From: Flavobacteriaceae bacterium PS02337
Lineage (GTDB): Bacteria; Bacteroidota; Bacteroidia; Flavobacteriales; Flavobacteriaceae
Direction of reading: 5' to 3'
NCBI GenBank assembly: GCA_029959285.1
Contig: JASCOE010000012.1
Span: 1-64,000, forward strand
Length of the DNA: 64,000 nucleotides
A program made the position numbers and the translations under genes. Positions 51,979-59,958 of the stretch are shown piece by piece. Position 1 is the first letter of the stretch. Every line of letters begins with the position of its first letter. A model generated the notes under the pieces. It was not told the DNA's origin. It ran no database searches and worked only from the letters and a program-made list of their open reading frames with translations.

Positions 51979-53394
51979 TTAATTTTTAGAGAACTTAGAT
52001 TCAAAAATTTTAAAACGATTATCTAAATCTTTAATCAATTGTTTTTTAACCGATTCGTCCTGAATAAAACTGTAATTGATGCTGTTGTAAACGTATTTTT
52101 TGATCGTTTCGTAATTTACATCTTTATATCTTTTAGCTAATAAAACATATTGTTCCGTCATATTACTTCTTAAAATTCCTGCGTCGTCTGTGCTGATGAC
52201 AATTGGTACATTAAATTCTTTGTAAAGTGTAAACGGATGTCTGTTTTCTTTTACTTTTAAAATAAATTCGTTACTCACTAAATTGATTTCAATCGGAATA
52301 TTTTTTTGAGCCATATATTTCAATAAATCATACGAATTGGCTTCGTAAGCGATATCAACTCCATGTCCAATTCTGTTTGCTCCCGCAACATAAATCGCGT
52401 CGTTTATATGCCACGTTAATTCTTCTGGCTGAACCAAACCTAAAGTTAATTCTCCTGCGTGTAACGTATATTTTACGTTTGGATATTTTGAATGACAATA
52501 TTTAAACATCAACATATGAAGCCAATAATCTTTCATAGAATTTTCGCCATGTTCTGGAGAAACGATGTTTACGCCTGCAACCAATTTACTATCATTTGCA
52601 GAGATAAAAGCGATAGTTAGATTTTTGAATAAATCGACAGGTTCCATAAATCGCAACACAAAGTTTTGATAACGCATTGTAAATTTTTCGTCATCTATTT
52701 TTAAGTCTTTGTGCAGTTTTGCAATGAAATTAGTATTGAAATCGAAAGCATATTTTTTAGCATCTTTCTGTTGAAGCGATTTATATAATTCGTCTAAAAG
52801 TTTTATAACCGCTTTTTCATCTTTTTGAGCTGATGCCTGACGTAATTTTGAGTTAAATTCAGTCAAATCTGAAACATTCATATCACATGGAATCGTCGAT
52901 AATTGTGTTTCAATATAAGAAACATTTTCGGCAATGGCGCGCTTTTTTAATTCGAGCATTCCTTCTGCAAAATGACCTTTAATTGTTGGTTCGAATTTCA
53001 TAAAAGAGTCAAAAAACTGATCATCAGACGGAACAGAACCGTTATAATCTTTAACCGACCAAGTTTGCATAACTTGTTGTTGGTAATAATCAAGTTTTCT
53101 GTCTTTTTTTATAGAAGAAAAAGTCTGCCAGTTTCCGTTTTCAGGTTTAGTTTTCGAAACTGCCATAGTTTCAATATTCAAATAAAAATCTTCTGCAATA
53201 GCTCTTTCTAAAAGCGGTTCTGCATAAACTGATCCTGAAAAATGGTGGTGTAAATCGCCTCCTTTTGGCATTTGTTGAAAAAAAGCTGTTAAGAGAGCTT
53301 CATTATTTCTGTTTTTTTCTAAATAACTTTCAGCCGATTGAGAAAAGCCGATTTGTGCTATAAAAATACAGAAAAGCGTAATTATCCTTGTCAT
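51979..53394 (-). CDS. Secreted adenosine deaminase (ADA/ADGF-like)
   Basis: The enzyme converts adenosine to inosine using zinc. The 471-residue protein has a signal peptide ending IFIAQIGFSQS and the metallo-hydrolase motifs DLHHHFSGSV (zinc histidines), KYTLHAGELTL, IGHGVDIAYE and IVISTDDAGILRSNMT (catalytic aspartates). The extra residues relative to cytosolic ADA lie mostly between about 100 and 290. It is periplasmic or secreted, which fits nucleoside scavenging. Confidence 0.9.
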   Translation of the reverse strand: MTRIITLFCIFIAQIGFSQSAESYLEKNRNNEALLTAFFQQMPKGGDLHHHFSGSVYAEPLLERAIAEDFYLNIETMAVSKTKPENGNWQTFSSIKKDRKLDYYQQQVMQTWSVKDYNGSVPSDDQFFDSFMKFEPTIKGHFAEGMLELKKRAIAENVSYIETQLSTIPCDMNVSDLTEFNSKLRQASAQKDEKAVIKLLDELYKSLQQKDAKKYAFDFNTNFIAKLHKDLKIDDEKFTMRYQNFVLRFMEPVDLFKNLTIAFISANDSKLVAGVNIVSPEHGENSMKDYWLHMLMFKYCHSKYPNVKYTLHAGELTLGLVQPEELTWHINDAIYVAGANRIGHGVDIAYEANSYDLLKYMAQKNIPIEINLVSNEFILKVKENRHPFTLYKEFNVPIVISTDDAGILRSNMTEQYVLLAKRYKDVNYETIKKYVYNSINYSFIQDESVKKQLIKDLDNRFKIFESKFSKN

Positions 53395-53628
53395 ACTCTA
53401 AGTTTAAATTACGCGCAAATATACGAGTTTTCGGAGAGATTTTAAAATTGAATTTTGTTGTTGTGTTTTTTTAACGCAAAGAGCGCAAGGTTATTTTTAT
53501 CTGCAAGACTTAATACAAACGCAAAGTTCGCAAAGCTTTGTCTAAAAACTTTGCGAACTTTGCGTAATCCTTCGCGTCTTTGCGTTTAAAAAAACTTAGA
53601 ACCTTAGCAACTCAGAATCTTAGAACCT
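53395..53628. repeat. Block of GCAAAG and CTTAG intergenic repeats
   Basis: aacgcaaagagcgcaaggtt, cgcaaagttcgcaaagcttt and their complement aaactttgcgaactttgcgt form an inverted pair around 53519-53564. Several CTTAGAACC units follow. These repeat families are common in Flavobacterium intergenic DNA, from memory. A -7-like TATATTTG (53416-53423) for the adenosine deaminase gene lies at the left. Confidence 0.7.
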
Positions 53629-53910
53629 TTAAGAAAGCACATCACGAATTTCCTCAACTTTATCAAAAACACTTTTTGCAAAAGGACAAAGCGGAATAAT
53701 TTTTACATTATTAGCTCTAGCATAATCTACAGCGGCCAAAACCAGTTTTTTGCCAACCCCTTTTCCGTTAAAATCTGGACTAACTTCTGTATGATCGATT
53801 ATAAATTTTGAATCTCCCGCCCAAGTATATGTCATTTTTCCTGCTTCTTTACCATCTTCGATAGCTTCAAAATATCCTTTTTTGGTATCGTTTATTTGTT
53901 GAATTTCCAT
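53629..53910 (-). CDS. Small GNAT-family N-acetyltransferase
   Basis: The 93-residue protein is a short GCN5-related acetyltransferase of the YjdJ type. Motif A is seen in HTEVSPDFNGKGVGKKLVLAAVD and the final CPFAKSVFDKVEE is typical of these. Acetyl-CoA binding is inferred from motif A. It starts 5 bp after the OsmC gene, so the three genes (pirin, OsmC, GNAT) form one minus-strand unit. Confidence 0.88.
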   Translation of the reverse strand: MEIQQINDTKKGYFEAIEDGKEAGKMTYTWAGDSKFIIDHTEVSPDFNGKGVGKKLVLAAVDYARANNVKIIPLCPFAKSVFDKVEEIRDVLS

Positions 53911-53915
53911 GATTG

Positions 53916-54311
53916 TTATATTAATGTGGTTTTAATTTCTATTGAATGTGTCAATGTTTTATGGATTGGACAGCTGTTTGCAATCGTTTCTAAACGTTGT
54001 CTTTGTGTTTCATCGACTTCGCCGATTACTTCTATTTTTCTGGTGAAAACAGATACACTTCGCTCAGAATCTCTATCAAAATCAATTTTAACGTTGATTT
54101 CTTCAACATTCCATTGTTTACGATTAATGTACATTCGCAACGTAATTACGGTGCATGAAGCCAATGAAGCCGCCAAAAGCTCTGTCGGATTTAAGCCTAA
54201 ATTTTTCCCGCCTAATTCCTGCGGTTCATCCGAAATTAAAATATTTTCGCTTGCCGATTTTATTTCCGTTCGATACAAACGCGTATCTATTTTTGCTGAA
54301 ATTGTATCCAT
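53916..54311 (-). CDS. OsmC-family peroxide-detoxifying protein
   Basis: The 131-residue protein has the redox cysteine pair in LAASLASCTVITLRMYINR and NSCPIHKTL (Cys about 57 and 118), which reduce organic hydroperoxides in OsmC/Ohr proteins. The N-terminal block is NILISDEPQELGGKNLGLNP. It starts 3 bp after the pirin gene and 5 bp before the GNAT gene. Confidence 0.9.
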   Translation of the reverse strand: MDTISAKIDTRLYRTEIKSASENILISDEPQELGGKNLGLNPTELLAASLASCTVITLRMYINRKQWNVEEINVKIDFDRDSERSVSVFTRKIEVIGEVDETQRQRLETIANSCPIHKTLTHSIEIKTTLI

Positions 54312-54314
54312 GAT

Positions 54315-55196
54315 TTATTTGATTCTTGGTTCAGGTAATGGTACAAATTCGGTTTCGCCAGGAACTTTTGGGAAAGTCTGTTCTGTCCAGTCTTTTTTGG
54401 CTTTTTCAATGAGATTTTTATCTGATGAAACAAAATTCCAAAAGATAAAATGTTCTTCAGGAAATGGTGTTCCTCCAAAAATATAAACCGTTGAATTTTC
54501 GGAAATTTCAAATTCACAAAGAGAAGCTTCAGTTGTAATTAGAATTTGTCTTGAATCGTAAGTATGTTCGCCATTTTTGATACTTCCTTCTAAAATATAC
54601 AAACCGCTTTCGCCGAATAAATCTTTACCAATATTGATTTTTTTAGCCTCGGTACTTTTAATCTCAATAAAATATAACGGACTATAAACAGGAACAGGCG
54701 ATTTTTTGCCAAAAGCTTCACCGGCAATTAGTTTATATGAAACTCCGTCTTCTTCCCAAGCTGGAATATCATCTGCTTCAACGTGCGTAAAATTCGGTTC
54801 CATTTGCTCCAATTCTTTCGGAAGCGCAACCCAAATCTGCAATCCGTGAAGCATTTTGTCGGAATGTCTTAAATATTCAGGAGTTCTTTCAGAATGTACA
54901 ATTCCTTTTCCAGCTGTCATCCAGTTTACTGCGCCAGGTTTTATTTCTAATTCTGTTCCCAAACTATCGCGGTGCATAATGCTTCCTTCAAACAAAAAAG
55001 TCAAAGTAGAAAGTCCGATATGCGGATGCGGTGGAACATCCATATTTTCGTGATCACTTAAATGCGCAGGCCCCATATGATCGATAAATACAAATGGTCC
55101 GACCGCTCTTTTTTCACGGAAAGGCAATAAACGCCCAACCATAAAGTTGCCAATATTGGCAGCACGTTCTTCGATAATTAAACTAATATTTGACAT
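54315..55196 (-). CDS. Pirin-family bicupin protein
   Basis: The 293-residue protein has two cupin domains. The N-terminal one carries the metal-site motif DVPPHPHIGLSTLTFLFEG and HRDSLG, with histidines and glutamate for iron. The C-terminal one has FIEIKSTEAKKI and VYIFGGTPFPEEHFIFWNF. Pirins act as quercetinases or redox sensors in other bacteria. It heads the pirin-OsmC-GNAT unit, which suggests oxidative or electrophile stress. TAATTTTG at 55220-55227 on the minus strand is a possible -7 box. Confidence 0.9.
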   Translation of the reverse strand: MSNISLIIEERAANIGNFMVGRLLPFREKRAVGPFVFIDHMGPAHLSDHENMDVPPHPHIGLSTLTFLFEGSIMHRDSLGTELEIKPGAVNWMTAGKGIVHSERTPEYLRHSDKMLHGLQIWVALPKELEQMEPNFTHVEADDIPAWEEDGVSYKLIAGEAFGKKSPVPVYSPLYFIEIKSTEAKKINIGKDLFGESGLYILEGSIKNGEHTYDSRQILITTEASLCEFEISENSTVYIFGGTPFPEEHFIFWNFVSSDKNLIEKAKKDWTEQTFPKVPGETEFVPLPEPRIK

Positions 55197-55340
55197 GGTA
55201 TTTTGATTTGATTTGAAAACAAAATTACAGTTGTGATGGAAATCTGTAACTTAATTTAGATTAAGAATGTTTGTTTTTTGTATTATCTATAAAAGTAGGG
55301 AAAATGTAGAATATTTCAAATGCTTCTTTTTATGACGCAC

Positions 55341-55446
55341 TGTTTGTCATTCCGAGGAACGAGGAATCTTCACAAGTAACTCCGTAGCTAATTTCCAATC
55401 TTTTGTAGAGCTTCTCGTGGAGATTCCTCGTTCCTCGGAATGACAA
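55341..55446. repeat. Inverted repeat GTCATTCCGAGGAACGAGGAATCT
   Basis: gtcattccgaggaacgagga near 55348 is matched by tcctcgttcctcggaatgac near 55424, giving a near-perfect inverted repeat of about 24 bp around a spacer. It resembles dispersed intergenic repeats in Flavobacteriia. No gene overlaps it. Confidence 0.75.
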
Positions 55447-55466
55447 AAATGAGAGAATTCATTACA

Positions 55467-56567
55467 TTATTCAATCAACTCAAACTCCAAAACTTCACTT
55501 TCTGTTCCATTAATAATTATAGACAATTGATGCGCTCCCGTATAAAAAACTCTCGTTGTAATTAACTTAAAAGATTGATTTCTTTCAATCTTAGTTAATT
55601 GATTCGGCTGATAAATTTTCTCACTGATTTTAAAGACTTTTTTCGCCAAATGTCCTTTTGCTTTTTTGTAATGAACGGCATATTCTAAACGAATCGTTTT
55701 TGCTTCTTCATTTTTATTATTTAAATGAAATTGAAACTGCAGATAATCTCCAATTTTTACAGTTGGTGTTTTAATTTCAAAAGATGAAAGTTCAATATTC
55801 GTGCTTTCTAAACCGTAATGACTCAAAATTTCGGGATGACCTTGTTTTAATAAAGTTCTGCATCCGTGTTTTATAATTCCGTCTGTTTCTTTGCTGTGAC
55901 CTTTCCATTTATTGGCAATTTCTAACACAATCTGCGGATTATCTTTTGCAATATCATTTAAGTTATTGGCAACACTTCTGCGGACATATTCTGAAGGATC
56001 GTTTTTCAGATTCTCTAAAATTGGAAGAATTGAAGACGGACCTTTTTTCAAAAAAGGAATTGCCATTGCCCACGGTAATCTTGGGCGTGAACCTTCGCTG
56101 GATAATCTTCGAACATGATGATTTTCATGAAGAGACCATTTAATCATTTCATCAATCATTTTTTCTTTATATTTTAATATAAAAGGTCGAACGGCAAATT
56201 CGCAGCTTATAAACTGTGTGATTGAAACAAAGGCTTTTGCCGAAGTTTTAAAATCGTTTAAACCATACATTTCAATATAATCGGCAAAGAAAATGAAAGC
56301 CAAATTGCTGTCTGCAAAGTTGTTTTTTCTTAAATTTTTAATGATTTTATCAATTAGAGAAACGGCTTCAGGAAAATTTTGAGGCATAAATTGATGAAAC
56401 ACAACTGTTGTGTGTTTCATTCGTTCTTTCCATTCTTTTTGAGCAAAATCGCCTTCGTAAATGGCTTCAATAAATTTTTGTTTGTTGAATGTTGGATGCA
56501 CTTCGGCGACAGCCTGACTAAATTTTTCGTAAAAAGAAACAGAATAAATATCTTTAATTAATCCCAT
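55467..56567 (-). CDS. HEAT-like DNA alkylation repair family protein
   Basis: The protein consists mostly of helical HEAT-type repeats, as in AlkC/AlkD-like DNA glycosylases. Seen are DEMIKWSLHENHHVRRLSSEG, then SRPRLPWAMAIPFLKKGPSS and LPILENLKNDPSEYVRRSVANNLNDIA. A C-terminal beta domain follows (KIGDYLQFQFHLNNKNEEAK). The start MGLIKDIYS (56567) is preferred over the upstream MRFNQANF, since the family begins close to MGLIKDI. Function in alkyl-base excision is family-based. Confidence 0.82.
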   Translation of the reverse strand: MGLIKDIYSVSFYEKFSQAVAEVHPTFNKQKFIEAIYEGDFAQKEWKERMKHTTVVFHQFMPQNFPEAVSLIDKIIKNLRKNNFADSNLAFIFFADYIEMYGLNDFKTSAKAFVSITQFISCEFAVRPFILKYKEKMIDEMIKWSLHENHHVRRLSSEGSRPRLPWAMAIPFLKKGPSSILPILENLKNDPSEYVRRSVANNLNDIAKDNPQIVLEIANKWKGHSKETDGIIKHGCRTLLKQGHPEILSHYGLESTNIELSSFEIKTPTVKIGDYLQFQFHLNNKNEEAKTIRLEYAVHYKKAKGHLAKKVFKISEKIYQPNQLTKIERNQSFKLITTRVFYTGAHQLSIIINGTESEVLEFELIE

Positions 56568-56871
56568 AAAATTTGCTTGATTGAACCTCAAAGATATTTA
56601 ATGTTCGTTAAATTTTCTACCATTAAGACATTAAGTTTATTAAGTTTTTTGCTTGATTTTTATTAATCAGTTGCTTGTTTAGAAAAGAAATATTTTAATT
56701 CATTGTTTAATTAAAAGGTGAGAAATGGCATTAAGAATTCAAACTTAATTTTCTTAATTACTTAATGGTTAAAAAAGAAAATTTTAATGTTTTGAAAAAT
56801 TTTTCATGTTAATGAAACTTTCAAATCCATAAAATAAGTCCTAATTTAGCATTATTATTAAAAATAGAAAA

Positions 56872-57729
56872 ATGATAAGCGAAGCACAGTTTCAAGCAGA
56901 ATTAGAACTTTTAATTAGCAATGCCATTAGAGAAGATGTTGGTCCAGGCGATTACAGTTCGCTTGCATGTATTCCAGACACGGCTCATGGTCAGGCGAAA
57001 TTATTGGTAAAAGATCAAGGAATAATTGCTGGTGTTGAACTTGCTAAAATGATATTTAAACACGTTGACCCGAACTTAAAAGTAAAAACTTTTATTGAAG
57101 ATGGTACGCATGTAGAATATGGAGAAGTTGTTTTTGAAGTTTCTGGAAGCTCACAATCTATTCTAAAAGCCGAAAGAGTAGTTTTGAACACGATGCAGCG
57201 TATGTCTGCAATTGCTACCAAAACAAATCATTTGATGCAGCTTTTAGAAGGTACAAATGCTAAAATATTAGATACACGAAAAACGACTCCAAATTTTAGA
57301 GTGGCAGAAAAATGGGCAGTAAAAATTGGTGGAGGTGAAAATCATCGTTTTGCGCTTTATGATATGGTAATGCTTAAAGACAATCATATTGATTTTGCTG
57401 GCGGAATTACACTTGCAATTAAGAAAACCAAAGAATATTTAAAAGCTAATAATTTAGATTTAAAGATTATTGTTGAAGCTCGAAATTTAGACGAAATAAG
57501 AGAAATTTTATTGAGTGATGGCGTTCATAGAATTTTGATTGATAACTTTAATTATGAAGATACTAAAACGGCAGTAAATTTGATTGGTACAAAATGTCAG
57601 ACTGAATCTTCAGGAAATATTAGCGAAAAAACAGTACGCGAATATGCGTTGTGCGGGGTAAATTATATTTCGTCGGGAGCTCTGACGCATTCAGTTTACA
57701 ATATGGATTTGAGCTTGAAAGCTTTTTAA
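56872..57729 (+). CDS. nadC: Nicotinate-nucleotide pyrophosphorylase (carboxylating)
   Basis: NadC makes nicotinate mononucleotide from quinolinate in NAD synthesis. The 285-residue protein has LISNAIREDVGPGDYSSLA, ILDTRKTTPNFRVAEKWAV, GGGENHRFALYDMVMLKDNH and VEARNLDEIREILLSDG, all typical of the family. Cytoplasmic. The next gene follows at 95 bp, separated by TTATGAGTTTTGAG-type repeats. Confidence 0.96.
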   Translation: MISEAQFQAELELLISNAIREDVGPGDYSSLACIPDTAHGQAKLLVKDQGIIAGVELAKMIFKHVDPNLKVKTFIEDGTHVEYGEVVFEVSGSSQSILKAERVVLNTMQRMSAIATKTNHLMQLLEGTNAKILDTRKTTPNFRVAEKWAVKIGGGENHRFALYDMVMLKDNHIDFAGGITLAIKKTKEYLKANNLDLKIIVEARNLDEIREILLSDGVHRILIDNFNYEDTKTAVNLIGTKCQTESSGNISEKTVREYALCGVNYISSGALTHSVYNMDLSLKAF

Positions 57730-57824
57730 TCGAATTATGAGTTTTGAGTTATAAGTTATGAGTTTGGTTTTTAATCTGAAATCTATCCCGATTCTTCGGG
57801 ACTAAAATCTAAAATCAAAAAAAT

Positions 57825-58748
57825 ATGTCGCAAGAGATAGAAGCTCGGATTGAGAAATTGCCTGTAATACGCAATTTGGCCCGACTTTTAAAAAAGATAA
57901 AACTGCCTTGGTTAGAAGGGTTTTCTTTGTATGATTTGCTCGAAATGTACACTTTAGGAATTCTTGAAGGCGCATTTTCATATCATGCGAGTGCAGTATC
58001 TTTTAGCTTTTTCATGGCATTATTTCCTTTTGCTTTATTTATTTTGAACTTAATTCCGTTTATTCCGATTGAGAATTTTCAAGATGATTTTCTGCAGTTT
58101 GTGCAACAGAGCGTTCCTCCAAATACGTATGATGCGATTAATAAAATTATCAGCGATATCTTAAATAATAGTCACTCTGGCTTATTATCATCGGGGTTTT
58201 TACTCTCAATTTTTTTAATGGCAAATGGTATTAACGGAATTTTAAGTGGTTTTGAGTCGTCAAAACACGTTTTTGATAAGCGAGGATTTTTTAGGCAATA
58301 TTTGGTTGCATTGGCAATTTCGCTGGTAATGACTATTATTTTGTTTGTTACGGTTGCAACAATTGTTGTTTTTGAGGTTTTCATTCAAAAAACAATCATT
58401 CAAGATGTGTTGAGCGACCGAATTCCGCTCATCATTTTAGGACGATATTTGTTTGTAATCTTGATGATTTTGATAACGTCTTCAATACTATTACGTTACG
58501 GTACGAAACAGTACAATAAAGTGTCATTTATAAGCATCGGATCGGTTTTTACAACTATATTAATTGTTATATCTTCATTCTTTTTTGGGATTTGGGTTAT
58601 AAAATTCTCAAAATATAACGAACTTTATGGTTCTATCGGGACATTATTAATTCTAATGTTTTATATTTGGATAAACTGTATGATTCTGCTTTTAGGGTTC
58701 GAATTGAACGCTTCTATCAGAAAATTAAAACAAAAAAAAAATAAATAG
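57825..58748 (+). CDS. YihY/BrkB-family inner-membrane protein
   Basis: The 307-residue protein has the BrkB features: a cytoplasmic N-terminal stretch, then YHASAVSFSFFMALFPFALF, LLSSGFLLSIFLMANGINGI, RQYLVALAISLVMTIILFVT and three more membrane helices, ending with basic RKLKQKKNK. The family was once named ribonuclease BN and is linked to membrane transport or virulence; its true role is unsettled. The next gene begins 1 bp after its stop. Confidence 0.9.
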   Translation: MSQEIEARIEKLPVIRNLARLLKKIKLPWLEGFSLYDLLEMYTLGILEGAFSYHASAVSFSFFMALFPFALFILNLIPFIPIENFQDDFLQFVQQSVPPNTYDAINKIISDILNNSHSGLLSSGFLLSIFLMANGINGILSGFESSKHVFDKRGFFRQYLVALAISLVMTIILFVTVATIVVFEVFIQKTIIQDVLSDRIPLIILGRYLFVILMILITSSILLRYGTKQYNKVSFISIGSVFTTILIVISSFFFGIWVIKFSKYNELYGSIGTLLILMFYIWINCMILLLGFELNASIRKLKQKKNK

Positions 58749-58749
58749 T

Positions 58750-59178
58750 ATGAAAAAATTGATGCTGACTATCGGAGTATTTTTCTTTGCGCTGACCATG
58801 CAAAGCCAAAGTGTAATTGGAAAATGGAAAACAATTGATGACGAAACGGGTGAAGCAAAATCTGTTGTAGAAATTTACGAGAAATCAGGAAAAGTATATG
58901 GTAAAGTTGTCGATATTCTTCGTGATAGCCATAAAAAAGACGTTTGTGTAAAATGTGACGGTGCAGAGAAAAACAAACCAATTTTAGGAATGGTAATTAT
59001 AAACGGTCTTAAAAAAGATGGTTCAGAATATAACGGAGGAACAATTTTAGATCCAACAAGCGGTAAAAAATACAAATGCTATATTACTTTAGAATCTGCT
59101 GATAAATTAAAACTTCGTGGTTATGTAGGAGTTTCTATAATGGGAAGAACTCAATATTGGACGAGAGTAAAAAACTAA
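58750..59178 (+). CDS. DUF2147 secreted protein
   Basis: The 142-residue protein has a signal peptide ending LTMQSQS and the DUF2147 core VIGKWKTIDDETGEAKSVVE, YGKVVDILRD, CVKCDGAEKNKPILGM and GGTILDPTSGKKYKCYITL. The cysteine pair CVKC is family-typical. Function unknown, likely periplasmic. It starts 1 bp after the BrkB gene and is followed 10 bp later by the beta-lactamase, so these three may be one transcript. Confidence 0.88.
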   Translation: MKKLMLTIGVFFFALTMQSQSVIGKWKTIDDETGEAKSVVEIYEKSGKVYGKVVDILRDSHKKDVCVKCDGAEKNKPILGMVIINGLKKDGSEYNGGTILDPTSGKKYKCYITLESADKLKLRGYVGVSIMGRTQYWTRVKN

Positions 59179-59188
59179 TTAAAATATA

Positions 59189-59935
59189 ATGCGAAAATTA
59201 GCTTCGATAATTTTATTCTTAGTTATAGTTTCAAACAGCTTTGGACAATCTAAGAATTCGCCATTACAAATAAGTCATCTTACGGGTGACTTTTATGTTT
59301 ATAGAACATTTAGCGATTACAACGGAACGAAGATTTCTGCCAATGCCTTGTATTTGGTTACAAATAAAGGTGTTGTGTTATTTGATGCGCCTTGGGACAA
59401 ATCGCAGTTTCAGCCTTTGATTGACAGTATAAAAGCAAAACATAATAAAAAAGTGATTATGCTTTTCGCAACACATTCTCATGATGATCGCGCGGGAGGA
59501 TTTGATTTTTATAGAAAAAAAGGAGTTAAAACCTATTCTATTAAATTAACTGATGATATTCTTAAAAAAGAAAATAAACCGAGAGCAGAATTTATTATTC
59601 CGAATGATAAAACGTTTACAGTTGGACAGCATACTTTTGAGGTTTATTATCCAGGAAAAGGTCATGCGTCTGACAATGTTGTAGTTTGGTTTAATAAAGA
59701 AAAAGTGCTTTACGGCGCTTGTTTTATAAAAAGTACTGATGCGAAAGATTTAGGCTACTTAGCCGATTCTGATGTAAAAGAATGGAAAACTTCTATTGCA
59801 AAAGTTCAAACAAAATTTAAAAATCCAAAATATATTATTCCTGGGCATGAAGGCTGGACTAATTTAGGATCTTTAAATCATACTTTGAAAATGGTTAATG
59901 CTTATTTGGCTCAAAAATCTGCTGGAAAAAAGTAA
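59189..59935 (+). CDS. Subclass B1 metallo-beta-lactamase (JOHN/IND-like)
   Basis: A zinc beta-lactamase that would hydrolyse most beta-lactams including carbapenems. The 248-residue protein has a signal peptide (SNSFGQ) and all zinc ligands of subclass B1: H96, H98 and D100 in THSHDDRAGG, H159 in GKGHASDNVVVWF, C178 in YGACFIKS and H220 in IPGHEGW. It resembles chromosomal enzymes of Flavobacterium/Chryseobacterium, such as JOHN-1. No mobile element is near, so it looks resident. Activity is predicted, not shown. Confidence 0.92.
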   Translation: MRKLASIILFLVIVSNSFGQSKNSPLQISHLTGDFYVYRTFSDYNGTKISANALYLVTNKGVVLFDAPWDKSQFQPLIDSIKAKHNKKVIMLFATHSHDDRAGGFDFYRKKGVKTYSIKLTDDILKKENKPRAEFIIPNDKTFTVGQHTFEVYYPGKGHASDNVVVWFNKEKVLYGACFIKSTDAKDLGYLADSDVKEWKTSIAKVQTKFKNPKYIIPGHEGWTNLGSLNHTLKMVNAYLAQKSAGKK

Positions 59936-59958
59936 CTTTGCAATCCTATATATAGTAC

